Positions 43,180 to 54,770 of a stretch of 64,000 nucleotides of DNA are shown here, piece by piece. Positions within the stretch are counted from its first letter, which is position 1. Each line of letters begins with the position of its first letter. Source of the DNA: Gnetum montanum (Eukaryota > Streptophyta > Gnetopsida > Gnetales > Gnetaceae); contig MNCI01026561.1 in the NCBI GenBank assembly GCA_015680685.1, positions 1 to 64,000 of the forward strand, written 5' to 3'. The translations under genes were made by a program, and so were the position numbers. The notes beneath the pieces were generated by a model that was not told where the DNA came from, searched no databases, and saw only the letters and a program-made list of their open reading frames with translations.

Positions 43180-44696
43180 TCACCCAACAAACACCACAAG
43201 AGTTAAACCTTAAGAAGAATTAACAATTTCTTCACCAAACCAAGTACTTTATGGAGATCAATGGGCAACTTTACAAAGTGTGTCCCGATGGCTTGGTTTG
43301 ATGGTGTGTTCCCTATATAGATAAACTACGAGTTCTCCAAGACACTCATGAGGGTCCTTGTGGAAGTCATTACGCTGGGAGACGAACGGCCATCAAAATC
43401 CTGCTTGTAGGATATTATTGGCCTACATTATTTCTAGATGCCCATCATTTCGTCCAATCTTGTGAGCGTTGTCAACGTGATGGGGGAATAACTGCTAGAA
43501 TGGAGAGTCCGCAACAATGGATTCAACCATTAGAACCCTTCAACATTTGGGGAATTGACTTTATGGGGCCAATTACACCAATGTCCAATGGAAAAGCTTA
43601 TATTATTGTTGCTATTGATTACGTAAAAAAATGGGCCGAAGTAGTTGCTGTTAAAGATTGTACATCATCTACAATTGCATAATTTGTTCAACAAAAAATC
43701 ATAAACAAGTTTGGTGTGCTACGTTCACTTATTTCAAAAAATGGTACAAACTTCATAGGTGCAACTTTTCAGAAATTAATGCAATGCTTAGGGGTTGAGT
43801 ATAAATTGACTATACCATACCACGCCCAAGAGAACAATCAAGTAGAAGTCACCAATAGGGAGATTACGAAGATATTGACAAGAACCTGTTTATAAATAGA
43901 AAAGCTTATATTATTGTTGCTATTGATTACCTAAAAAATGGGCCAAAGTAGTTGCTTTTAAAGATTGTACATCATCTACAATTGCATAATTTGTTCAACA
44001 AAAAATCATAAACAGGTTTGGTGTGCTACATGCACTTATTTCAGAAAATGGTATAAACTTCACAGGTGCAACTTTTCAGAAATTAATGCAATGCTTAGGG
44101 GTTGAGTATAAATTGACTACACCATACCACCCCCAAGAGAACAATCAAGTAAAAGTCACCAATAGGGAGATTATGAAGATATTGACAAGAACCATTAGCA
44201 ACTTTAGGTGAGACTGGAGCACTAAACTGAATGATGCTCTTTGGGCATACTACTCCACATGGAAACTCCCTACAAGCTACTCTCCCTATGAGTTAGTGTA
44301 TGGTAAATTACCAACACTTCCCATTCAAACTGAGCTTTGTACACTATCCATAGCATGTGACCTCAACCTTGACCTTGATCTAGCACAAAAACAATGGTTA
44401 GTAACCCTTAACTTGCTAGATGAAAACTAATTAGCTGCCCTGTCATCTAACAAATTGCACAAGGCCGTCAATAAACAATGTCATGACATAAGAATTAAGA
44501 AAGTTAAATATCATCCAGGAGATAAGGTTCTCTACTGGAATCCCACACATGTGCCACAATGTACTAAATTTCAAACACTATGGGAAGGACCTTATATTAT
44601 TTATGCAACTTTTTCTTCAAGGGCCATGCTAATATACAAACCTGAGAGCCCGGATAAGAAACTTTTGGTCAACGTGCAACAAACCAAACCCTTCTA
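43180..44696 (+). pseudogene. Integrase of element C with internal tandem duplication
   Basis: The zinc-binding HHCC region is near 43350-43480 (HEGPCGSHYAG, HHFVQSCERCQ). The core starts FNIWGIDFMGPITPMSNGKA. The segment from GKAYIIVAIDY to VTNREITKILTRT occurs twice (43591-43886 and 43899-44193) with a frame change between. In copy 1 the second catalytic position reads SKNG and in copy 2 SENG instead of SDNG; copy 1 keeps the Glu of VEVTN, copy 2 has Lys. The C-terminal part runs WSTKLNDALWAYYSTWK, LPTLPIQTEL, LHKAVNKQCHD, GDKVLYWNP, VQQTKPF-stop at 44696. Confidence 0.85.
43591..44193 (+). repeat. ~296-bp tandem duplication inside integrase
   Basis: Copy 1 43591-43886, copy 2 43899-44193, joined by tgtttataaata. 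They differ at about 14 positions plus one base missing in an A-run. That level of divergence argues against a simple assembly duplication of identical reads. Confidence 0.85.
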
Positions 44697-46150
44697 GGAG
44701 CTTAGGACAGCCAATACACATGCTACCTTTGTTAATGGATAACCTTACTCACTATTTTGGATCTCCTCTTTCCAACCTAGTCATGGGGGAGATGGCCACC
44801 TATGCTAACCATTCTAGGCCCTCAGTTCTTTTTGAATTTTTGTTTTACACATTTTTTGTTTTACACATTCTTTCAACTTTTCTTATTTTTGTTTTACACC
44901 ATCGTTCATATTTTTACTATTTCTTTGTTTTCTTGATTGCTTTTATTCATCATCCAATAAGTGCTCATGATGGTGGATTGAATTATATCATATTGATTGC
45001 TAATGTTTGGTTTTTACCTTTGAATTATGATGTTGATATTAAGGTATGGTTCTTTTGGTAAAACAGGCAATGAGTTCACGTCGTCCACTCATCCATACAA
45101 CTTTATGATCTCCTTTGACTTGGAACTATACAATCCCTTTTTTCTAAGTAAACTTCTAATGAATTGGTGGTAGGGTACTTTTCAAACCAAGGAAAGACTC
45201 AAAAGATGAAAAGGATGTGACTTCAAGGGGATTTGATGCATTTGTGCTAGCCATTATCTTGGGTGCTTGGATGCTTTTTCTTGGGTTTTCCACCATTTTG
45301 ACATTATTCAAAAATCAGGAAGCTGAGTGAATAAAAATAAGTCTTTGCATGGTGTGGTTCTCACGCAAAAAAAAACAACAAAAAAAGTGTAAGAATTCAA
45401 AGCATACCCCTTAGACATAATAAAGCAATATGNATTGTAAGAATTCAAAGCATACCCCTTAGACATAATAAAGTAATATGGGCTACAAGCACTGGTTATG
45501 GAACTAGAAAGACATGTTACCCATGCCTAAAGGTTCCCTCTAACTAAGGCCCTTTCTCGCTTCCTGCTTCTCCATCTTGCTTTCCTCAAAATGGTGGTGA
45601 CTCTTTGTGAAAGCATTCTTGTTACTTCAAGTGGATGGATTGGTCAAGTGTGTTGATGCGAGGTCACTGGATGTGGTCTTTTTGAGTCTGGATTTGGGAT
45701 GAGTTCTACTCAGTCACATTAACCATGAAATACACAAGTAACTTTACACAGCCTTGTTCTTGGGATTCCATTCCATTCTCTCCTCTCCATCTTTCTTCTC
45801 ATTTTTCCACCTCATTGCTAGTTTTATAATTAGTCCATTTCTAAGTTGATGCATTATTTTTCTTTAGTGAATTCTTGTGGGTAAGTTTTTAACTCTTGCT
45901 TCCAAATGACATTCCTAAAGCCTATGGACTCTTTGGTTTGTGGGTTTGTTAGGGCATAAAAGTCATGAGCCTGCTTTGGGGAGGACCCACTAGCATTCCT
46001 TTTTGGTGCAATTGTTAACTTCTTTTCCTTAAACATTTCCTATAATCAATAATTTCTTGTTTCATCCCCATCTATGGCATCCATTTTATTGGTGTTGTCG
46101 TTGTTATTTTTTCCCATATTTCTTGTTCCTCATATTTTTCCATCTTATAG
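44697..46150 (+). other. Non-coding post-integrase tail of element C
   Basis: Starts just after the integrase stop and corresponds to A 6568-8360. It contains 'cctagtcatgggggagat' (44776), a T-rich tract with 'gttttacac' repeats (44842-44910), a 45-bp near-identical repeat around N at 45433, the 'agacatgttacccatgcct' motif (45511) and 'gaggacccactagc' (45983). No TATA box comparable to those in A, B and F was found, so the internal promoter region seems deleted or decayed. Confidence 0.6.
45388..45481. repeat. 45-bp direct repeat around an N (assembly seam)
   Basis: 'tgtaagaattcaaagcatac...' occurs at 45388-45432 and 45437-45481 with one mismatch, separated by N at 45433 and three bases. Another probable unmerged contig overlap, although A has a natural duplication at the same place. 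Confidence 0.7.
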
Positions 46151-46159
46151 CTACCGGAG

Positions 46160-46378
46160 GTTCGCTCTTAGTCATAGAGGCCCTAGCACAAATTTTTCAA
46201 TTTTCTCTATTTTACTATTCGCCTAATGCTTACACCTTGGGTAGTCACCTGTGATAAATCTCCAAACCAATTTCTTCCATAACCACAACTCAACCAATGC
46301 GCTTCATATCGAGGCAAGGTATCAACTACATTGTGGATTATCTATCCTTGCTCATTTGTGACTGTGTTGTATGTGCAG
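46160..46378 (+). other. Putative leader intron of element C
   Basis: Donor ggag|gttcgctctta and acceptor tatgtgcag|ATG enclose 219 bp. Donor flank aligns with A (agag|gtatgctctcagtc), and length is close to A's 223 bp. Confidence 0.45.
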
Positions 46379-46700
46379 ATGGTGATCATACAAACAATGG
46401 ACTGGGCTTGGAGGAAGCACTCAGGATGGACCGAAACTAGAGCATTTATGAAAGGAGCAAGTCTAGTGGCATGGCTATGGATAAACAACGAAAGGCACAA
46501 TCTTAGCATTTTTCTTTCTTTCTCTTTCTCTACAAGCTGCCAAATAAAGGCTTGGATGTAATTTATGTACGAGTGTTCACCACAATGTTGTAATATGCTT
46601 ATTGATCCATCACTGGGCACGTTGAGTTTGTCATCCCATTCCACCGTCAATTGTCAATTAGTCAATAATCTCATACCTTCCCAATATTTTGTAAGGAACT
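46379..46700 (+). pseudogene. Stub of the post-pol ORF in element C
   Basis: The ATG at 46379 follows the acceptor, but only about 60 open codons follow (to 46561), with no globular-domain or coiled-coil motifs. The polypurine tract begins about 350 bp after the ATG, compared with 2.6 kb in A. The gene is almost wholly deleted. Confidence 0.5.
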
Positions 46701-46732
46701 AGAGGATGAGTTTTCATTCAGTTGTGGGAGTA
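46690..46732 (+). other. Polypurine tract region of element C
   Basis: 'ctagaggatgagttttcatt' then 'gttgtgggagta' abuts TGATGA at 46733. Same arrangement as in A. Confidence 0.65.
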
Positions 46733-47546
46733 TGATGAGAGTAGTTACTCTAGCAATTTATTCTAATTATTAGAGCGATTATTATTGGAGTGGGTACTCT
46801 AATAATTAGAGCGATTATTATTGGAGTAATTACTCTAATAATTAGAGCGATTATTATTGGAGTGATTACTCTAATTATTAGAGTAACGCTCTAATAATTA
46901 GAGTAGTCATTATTAGAGCGATTATTATTAGAGTGGTTCCTCTAATTATTAGAGCAATTATTCTAATTATTAAAGCGGTTACTCTAATTATTAAAGTAGT
47001 TGCTCCCAAGTCTTTTAGTGGGAAGTCTGGTAGCAATCAGCGAAATTCTTATAGTCTATTTGAAAGTTAGAGTATTTTCCAAGTGCCCGCAACAGGAGGT
47101 CAAAGTGTGGATAGATCTTTATTCGAGCATTGTGTACCTGAGCACACCTTGTGTACAGCAATAAAGACGAGCTCTTTGATTCATCCTTGCAACACTTAAG
47201 ATTTGTTTTCTTACACATTTCTTTTATTTTATTTTCTTATGCACTTATTGTATTTTATTTTATTTTATGCACTTTACATTTTTGTTATTAGCATTGTAAT
47301 TCATTTTGATCAATTAAGTAAATCGTTAAATTACACAAGCATGCGTGTAATGCTTGGTAACCTAGTAACGATTAGCGTTTGGTAATCCCANCATGACATA
47401 CAGGTAAGTTTGGGAAGACAACGATCAACGAACCCGTCCTTGTTCCACAAGGATGCATAAGCACTTAGTCCTTGGAATTCGACCGGATCATGCATGAAAC
47501 GCTCGTATTCGTATGGTTGAGCATAGGGGTACCTTGCCACTCATCA
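46733..47546 (+). repeat. 3' LTR of element C, with internal gap
   Basis: Runs from TGATGAGAGTAG to CACTCATCA. It carries the palindrome array and AATAAA near 47160. At N 47391 about 190 bp present in the 5' LTR (37937-38130, from 'cccagtag' to 'catgacatacagg') is missing, so the seam hides part of U5. Confidence 0.88.
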
Positions 47547-48350
47547 ACGGTTTTTCCAACTTCAATTATAATCTCAAAATTTCATAAAAACTTTGATGTT
47601 AAAATTTCTTGTTGCATTTGAAGGAGCCATGATATTAAGACGAATGCAAATTTGTATGAAAAGCCATGATCTTTAATTGTCAATATAATTACTATTGGGC
47701 ATCAAATGGCATCTTTTTATAAATTTTTTTTGTGTTGGTCCTGGAACTTAATTGCATATACCTGCACTACCATGGTTGTGAGACATGATAACCCAAAGAT
47801 GCAATAAAATTTCAATTTTAATTTTCTAGCAGCATAGTGTAATTTTATTATTGTCACCCCATTTTATTAAGACAAAGGTAAAATGATGAAGAATACACAA
47901 CTTTTAATTTTACTAGATCAAAGTAAGCAAAATCTACTTATAAACCCTTATAGTAACCACATTTTGTTACAAAGGGTAAAATCATCCATTAATAGCTTGA
48001 TTCAAAACCACATCCAATATACAATTTTATATATACTAATATATTTTGTATTGATTTTTAAAATCTAATGAAACTGATGTTATATACTGTTATTACTTGT
48101 TACACTCTAATTAAATTTAAAAAGAAAGGAAATATTTAGTAAATCTAAGTGGATACAACATTTTTTTATTAATTTTATAGACTTTTGAAGTCCATGAATA
48201 TTTTTTTATAAAAAACTAGATTGTTTATCTGATTTCAAAAACTGTTTACGATCTCCAATAAGATTATTGGAATGATATTTTTCCACCATTTGTTACAACT
48301 ACCGTTCGGATTCTTAAATTCTGTACTGATACACATTAAAACATCTCTGA
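47547..48350. other. Unassigned AT-rich spacer
   Basis: Begins with acggt next to C. No gene, LTR or repeat was recognised; open frames of about 60 codons here lack motifs. Confidence 0.4.
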
Positions 48351-48360
48351 TTTAATTTTT

Positions 48361-48650
48361 TATTTGTTGTACATGATTGTTGGTTGCGCCAAGTGGGACA
48401 GGGTGGTAATAAAAGATGTAGAAGTAGATGTTTTGCGAGCTCTAACAGAAAGAGGGGGACTGGTGTTTCCCAGATGTCCCAGAAAGATACTAACAGATGC
48501 CCTGGAAGTAAATGTTGCGGCCTTACCCGTGAAAGAAGCCAGGATCCTGAAACGCCTGCCCAAAGTCTTCATGTTGGTGGCGTCGGTAACAATTTCATGG
48601 AACAAGTCCTTTGCATTTATTGATGGATAGCTAAATTCAGTCATTTTATT
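48361..48650. other. GC-richer island, possible exon relic
   Basis: About 290 bp is open on both strands: 88 codons on plus (48364-48630) and 94 on minus (48360-48644). Base composition is clearly richer in G and C than in the surroundings. The plus frame has LVFPRCPRKILTDALEV and the minus frame HEIVTDATNMKTLGRRF. I recognise neither. It could be a captured or decayed exon of an ordinary gene. Confidence 0.25.
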
Positions 48651-49300
48651 TAGCAGAGATTTCTGGTAATTCTGAACGATGGGCGTGTTTGGTTGGTTGC
48701 ATTCATAGATTATGAATCCGCGTAGACACTAACGGATTCGGGATAGATTACACCTGGAAAAGTGAAATCCGGAAAACAATCCAACAAAAAAACGAGAAGA
48801 AACTATAGGATTTTTTAAGAAGTTTTTAAAATTAGCAGGTTAAATCTCATAAGAGGTGGAATTTCTCTGGACGATAAGTTGTTTGGTCTTGTATCGTCTT
48901 GCATGGTTCTATGAGAATGAATTCTTCAAGAGTCTTGTTGGGCCACCAACCACACTTGCTCTAATTTTTGGATTCTTTTCCCTTTTATTTGCAAAGGTGT
49001 AATTTATTAGGATCATAAATATATATGAAACTGAAACTGAGGCTTTATTTAGTCTGAATACTCACAGAATTTGTTAGATAATTATTATATTTTTAAGAAT
49101 AATAAAGATAAACTCTATAAATTTTTTCTCCTGCATCAAATAGGTAATCATAGTGAAAAAAAACACTATAGATTCAAGTAACCAAACATGTCTTGGCCCA
49201 GGAGCAATAACATTCACATTTTTACTAAGTATTTGACATTATTAATGTACAGTGTATTTCTACGGTTGGATAGATTCATTGGAAATATTGATGTAATAAA
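48651..49300. other. Unassigned spacer between GC-richer islands
   Basis: AT-rich, no coding or repeat signature seen. Confidence 0.35.
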
Positions 49301-49339
49301 ATTTCAATTTCAATTACAGTTCAGTTTCATTATTTTACA

Positions 49340-49790
49340 GATTGTACAGCACGGTATATGGCGGCATGCCCGGTAATGGCGGCAGCATAGGTGAGGGCAA
49401 AACCAGAGCCCCATGACTGGTATCTGAGATTTGGGGGGAGCAGCTACAAACCCATAATGGACGTCTGCATGCAACTGGCTCAACTCTACCACCCCAGGAC
49501 CGATATCACCCGTCTCCTTTTGTCCCACCAGGGCAAAGATGAGGACGATGGTGAAAGGAAGAGAAACAGAAACAGAGAGTTGCAGACAAGGATGTAGTGC
49601 TTTCATGGTGGAATAATAATGCCAGCAGCCGGTTGAACAAAAATGCAGAGATTGATGTTTCTGCTGTCCTCAAACGTCAGCCAAAGTTGCATGCTTCGAC
49701 TTCTGCTGCTGCTGCTGGAGCAGGTGCTGCAGCATTCACAGGAAGATAAAGGCGGAGAGACAGAGGCAGGTCCAGGGACAAGTATGACAC
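49340..49790. other. Second GC-richer island, possible exon relic
   Basis: The plus frame is open at 49391-49597 (RAKPEPHDWYLRFGGSSYKP and so on) and, after a frame change, continues as VVLSWWNNNASSRLNK, NAEIDVSAVLKRQPKLHAST and an Ala/Gly run to 49749. The minus strand is also open at 49310-49606. No family recognised. Composition resembles the island at 48361-48650, so the two may be pieces of one gene. Confidence 0.25.
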
Positions 49791-51229
49791 TTAAAAAGAA
49801 ATTGTAAAGGTAATTCAATTAGGCCAGCATGCCTGGCTTTCTGGATTTTGTCCATGTGCATTTTTACCCAACATTGGACATCATCATCACCTAATTGGGG
49901 TAGGATATAATTTTTCCTCAACATTGAATATGATGATTATCATCATTATTGTAGCTTTGTCCTTAGTAAAATGGTGTGAGTTATATAAATTTCTTTTTGC
50001 AATTGGCCTCTATAAAGACCTAGACCTTTTATCTGCTTGCAATTTGTTGAAATCATTTTTAATTATGCTTTTCCGCGAAGTCTTGCTTTCAAGGAAGATC
50101 CATTAATAGGCCCATTTGCACATGCTGACATGATCTAAGAGGCCTGTATTTGAAATAGAAGCAACTCCAAGCCTTAAAATATTAAAAAACTTTTAAGCAT
50201 ACATGAACTTAAGTACTTACAGGTGAATATGTAACTAATTTGTTTTGTTATATCACTTATTTGATGATTATGCCAAGGCTTTGTGTTTCACTGTCCAGGT
50301 TTACAGCCAGCTAAATCAGATCCGTCTCTGGTTTGCGTTCCATGTGCTCGAACTAGTTCCATGTGCTCGAACTAGTTTGTGATGGGACAATGGGACTTGA
50401 AAATTCTGTTCAAATTTTGCAAAATGAGGTTTAGAGAGACTAACACAAAAGAATTATGTTTCCCTTCTTTACCTGACGGGGGATGCTGATCCTAACAATG
50501 TTGTAAACTTCTCGTCAAATGTAATTCTCCAACGCTTGGTGCTAAAATTTTAAAGCATATGACTGAAATAGAGAAGAAAAGTCTTTGAGATAATAGCTTG
50601 TTATAATTAAAAAGCAGATCTTTAATCCAAAAATTCATTACATGTAACATCTTTCCACCAAGGAGGCTGGATAAACGTTCACGTCGATGTCTCGTGTCAA
50701 TCTGCTTGGCTAGTTGGCTCTTCTGTTACGGGTTGAACTGATCAAGTCTACTCTTTGGTTCGTGGATATTATAACATTTACTTTTTGCTCTTCTGTTAGT
50801 ATCCTTACATTGAAGAAAGCGCCTTTCACCAGAGCACCAGACCTGCTTGGCGGCCTTGGATGATGATTTTTTCTTTTATCAACCATGATGAAAACGAAGA
50901 CCGTCTAGAAAGGAGTGTATTTTGGCACTTACGAATATCCGAATCATTAGGGTTAGTTTGAAAGAGTTAAAAATGGTTGGTTTAGGTTCATTAAATAATT
51001 ATTATCATAGTAATAGCTTTGTCTTGGTAAAATAGGGTTAGCTACATGAGTTCTTTTTAGTTATTTTGTAAAGTCGGATTCTTTTCTAATGGCAATTTCT
51101 TTATTATCTTTGAATTTTTTTTTTTGTTTTTTTTTTTTTTTGCATATCTTTTTTAGTTTTTCTTTTAGTGGTTTTCTTAGAATAGTGATGTAGAAACCTT
51201 TTTTAGTGAGCTCATTATTTGATCTTCTT
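49791..51229. other. Unassigned spacer with short repeats
   Basis: No gene seen. A perfect 19-bp tandem repeat (ttccatgtgctcgaactag) lies at 50338-50375. A T-homopolymer broken by one G lies at 51115-51141 and might be the reversed poly(A) of the neighbouring LINE. Confidence 0.4.
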
Positions 51230-53215
51230 TGCATTTGTCCAAATCATCTAAAATAGAAGGTACTCCCAAGTTTTGCTTTCATGTCTATAAAAGATCATTA
51301 CCTAAAGCTTCAATGCTTATCCTATTAAGAGGTTAATGCTCATCCTACTAAGTGGGGTCTCAAGAGGGTCGGTGGATAAGCTAAAGCCTAACCTCTTTCA
51401 CTCCAAATGATGGCCTATTTTCCTCTTATGTCTATATTCTAGAATTTATCTTTTTTTGTAACATTCAATATCCATCTAAGAATTTGTCTTTGTACCATAT
51501 GAATTTGTTGTACATGCCTCTTTTGTACACTATAATATTCGTCATCATATAAAATAGTAGGCCTAATTATTATCTTGTAAAATTTTTTCTTTAGTTTTAT
51601 TAGGATTCTTTTATTACATAAAACTTCACTAGCTTATCTCTATTTTGACAATTGTACCTTAGTCTTATTTATTATATCTTTATCAATTTCACCATTTGAT
51701 TGGAGCACTGATCCTAGATAAAAGAATTATTTGAAGTACGGAAATTTTTTAGCCTTAAATTGTTACTTTAATTTCACCATTATTTATGTTTTTATTCTAT
51801 CTTCTATTAATTTTTAAGCCTTTTGATTCTAAAACACATCTACATTATTTCCATTTTAGAAACAATTTTTTCTTGAGTTGTATCTACCAATACCATATCA
51901 TTTACAAATAGCATACACCAAGGGATTTTATCTTGTATTTTCTTTGTTAATTCATCCAAAACAATAACAAATGAGTGTAAGCTAAGTGTAGACCCTTGAT
52001 GTAGATCTACTCAAACTAGAAAATTAGATGTCATTCCATAAGCATTTCTTATTCTAGTAGTAGCTCCTTCCTACATGTTTTGAATCACTTTGATGTATTT
52101 ATTTTGGATATTTTTCCTATGTAAGGTCAACCAAATAATATGTCTAGGAACTCTATCATATGCTTTTTCCAAGTTAATGAACATCATATCTATATTTTTC
52201 CTAATTTTTCCATTAATTGTCATATCAAGAAAATGACATCTATAGTAGATCTCTCTAGCATGAATCTAATTTGATTTTCTGCTATGGTAGATTCAAGTCT
52301 AGAATGTTGTTCTATGACTCTCTCCTAAAGCTTCATAGTATAGCTTGTTAACTTGATTCCTTCATAGTTTGCATAATTTTACACATCTTCTTTATTCTTG
52401 TAGATGGGAACAACAATGTTTTTTTTTTTTTTTCTAATTTTTAGCCACTTCTCCATGTTTCAAAATTTTTTATTATAACTATGTCATCCATGAGACACCT
52501 ATATCTCTCAGGTCTTTCCAAACTTCTACAAGAATATTATCTAGTCCTGTAGTTCTTCTATTTTCCATCTTAAAAAAAGCTATCTTCATCTTAAAGGGGA
52601 AATTTATTAATTAAACCAAAATAAGGTTTTTCTTTCAAGATCTTCTCTCTTCATTTAATGATTTTTAGAAATACTTTTTTTAGAAATTCTTCATTTAATG
52701 ATTTTTAGAAATACTTTTTTTCACCTATATAGAATTTCATTATCCTTTACCTAAATTCTTTTATCTACCTCCTTGATCTATTTCACATTATCATTGTATT
52801 TGCATTTCTTGTTTGTAATTTTTGTCATTTTGTATATAAATTTTTGTGCTTCCTTTTTTCCTAATTTCTCATAAAAATCATCAAAGGTCTTATGTTTTTC
52901 TTTAAATACTGCTAATTTTTCCTTCTTCTTTGCTATCTCATACATTAGTCTATATTCATGATTTTTGCTTTGCTATCATTAAACCATTTTTCTTCTTTCA
53001 GATAACATATTGTACTTCATCACTCCACCATTATATCTCCTATGGGATGTATTGTTTATCTTTTGTTTCATCCAAAATATCCTTTCCAATTCTTTAAATG
53101 CAGCTTTCCATTTGGCTCTAAATTAAATTTATAAAACAATCCCAATTTCAAGTGATTTCTTTAAGTAATCATTCTTTGAATAAAGTGAAGTTGTCCTTCT
53201 TCAATTTCCACCATT
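51230..53215 (-). pseudogene. RTE-type LINE relic (5' truncated)
   Basis: Minus-strand non-LTR reverse transcriptase of the common plant RTE type. The linker region near 52950-53020 reads WWSDEVQ. RT blocks lie near 51840-52200: MMFINLEKAYDRVPRHIIW, then KYIKVIQNM, HQGSTLSL, VLDELTKKIQDKIPWCMLF and FVNDMVLVD. The usual F-A-D-D is FVND, so the catalytic box is broken. No endonuclease domain was seen to the right of 53215. Stops and frameshifts are frequent, and a ~40-bp segment (cttcatttaatgatttttag) is tandemly duplicated at 52640-52720. Confidence 0.75.
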
Positions 53216-53224
53216 TCATGATAT

Positions 53225-53737
53225 CTTTGAGCAGTCATTCTTTTAAAAATTATCACTCTCTTAGGGTTATGATGGCATGTCTAGTCTTAATCCAAACTTA
53301 GTTTGATATAACATAATCCTAGAGGAAGAATCAAAACTTATTAAACAAAAAGATAGGAAGTTCTATCTTACCCTAACTTTAGACATTAAAAAAGAAATCA
53401 CCAAACTTTACAATGTAGGTTTTATCCATCTAATCAACTATTCTGATTAGGATTTATAATGATTTTTTTTATCTAAACAAAATTACCCTTCATCTTCCTA
53501 CCATTGATTAACTTATAAATATTATAAGTGGCTATGCTCTTCTATCCTTCATGATAAATTTTTTGTATATAACCAAATCCAAATAAATATAGAGCACTAA
53601 TGATCTATAGCATTGATGACATATTGGGGAATTTTTTACTAGCCAAAGATGTCTTTTGGTCTTAAAAATACTAGAGCAACATATAAATGAGCTATGATAT
53701 ACATTTTTAGTCACATAATTTTCAAGATTTTCAATGT
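53225..53737 (+). pseudogene. Element G: Tat-like gypsy RT, part 1
   Basis: Plus-strand relic reading KEITKLYNVGFIHLINYSD, then a block near 53490-53590 with YPSSSYH and FVYNQIQI, then MSFGLKNTRATYK (near 53645-53683) and IFSHIIFKIFNV up to the F insertion. In relatives YVDD follows at once, and here it resumes at 63028 after F. Part of the RT between the first two blocks is missing. Confidence 0.7.
53733..53737. repeat. Left target-site duplication of element F (aatgt)
   Basis: aatgt precedes the LTR and is repeated at 63023-63027 after the other LTR. Removing F and one copy restores a continuous RT reading frame. Confidence 0.9.
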
Positions 53738-54613
53738 TGATGAGCGGTGAGGTGCCCCTATGCTCAACCATACAAATCACAAGCGTTCATGCATGATCTA
53801 GTCAAATTCCATGGATGGGACTAGTTGGAGTATCTAGATTGTTATGCTCTAATTGTAGTTTATTGTCTTCCCACTTGGACTAGTGGTAGCTTTGTCACGT
53901 ATGGTTTAGTCCAAAGTGAGGCATATGATGTTGTCTAATTCTATGCTACTCCTAATGGTGACAAAGAGATGAATTAATTAAGCTACTAAACAATGGAGAG
54001 TAAAATCTAAGCTAACCTACATGTGATCAATATCTGCTCTTAATTGTCCATACACACCTTAGACTTTGTGAGACTACTTCTAGAATTTCCAAGTGTATGT
54101 CACTGGGTGTGCCAAATGATACATTGTTGGAGTACTTACACTTAAGCACTCATGACTAAGGTGTACGCATTTCGCTTAATGACAGGAATAGTAAATAGCA
54201 ATAAATGGAAATGTTAACTAAAGGAAATAGTAAATATTTAACCATTAAATAAATAATTAAAGCAATAATAAATCTAAGTAAATGCAACAATGATGGCACT
54301 AATCTCGATCTTTATTTCCAACCATGTAACATGTCCAAGTACGTCACACTCAAAAAAAAGTGTCGTACGATTACAAACATCACATTGTGAGCATGCACTA
54401 GGAATGATAGGACTATTAAAAACTGAGAACTAAAACTAAAACTCTATTTCCTATATCCTAAACAATGCACCCAAGTGTTGTATTAATAAGCATGCACAGA
54501 GGAGATGACATCGAATATCCAACATCGCTTTCTGGCTCCAACATCAAGTACCTGATATCAAGGCTCCAACATCAAGTATTCAATATTGGAGTCAACAGAT
54601 TCATGACTCATCA
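53738..54613 (-). repeat. 3' LTR of element F
   Basis: 876 bp, plus start tgatgagcggtgaggtgccc, end catgactcatca. Nearly matches 62140-63022. U3 repeats of 'ggctccaacatcaagta' near 54534-54585. Confidence 0.92.
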
Positions 54614-54650
54614 AATCCCCATGACTGAATAAAAACTCATTCTCAAGTTA
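54614..54650 (-). other. Polypurine tract region of element F
   Basis: Plus 'aatccccatgactgaata' is the reverse of a purine run ending ggggatt beside the LTR, as in the other elements. Confidence 0.6.
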
Positions 54651-54770
54651 AACAAAATGAGGAACAAGTTCTTTACATAATATTGGCAAGGTATGGAATT
54701 ATTGACTAACTCATATAACAAACAAGAAAAATAATTGACTCTTACATGTCGTAGTGGTGTTTCACAAAAA

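Larger units (their letters stand above)
37192..47546 (+). mobile_element. Element C: Athila-type gag-pol LTR retrotransposon
   Basis: Two LTRs (37192-38284, 46733-47546), primer site, gag, protease, RT, RNase H, integrase, tail, and only a stub of the post-pol gene before the polypurine tract. Flanking pentamers are acaat and acggt, which differ by two A/G changes and may be a decayed target duplication. Four single N bases (40182, 41606, 45433, 47391) mark assembly seams. Stops are mostly TAG or TAA where Trp or Gln codons would be expected. Integrase contains a tandem duplication. Confidence 0.88.
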
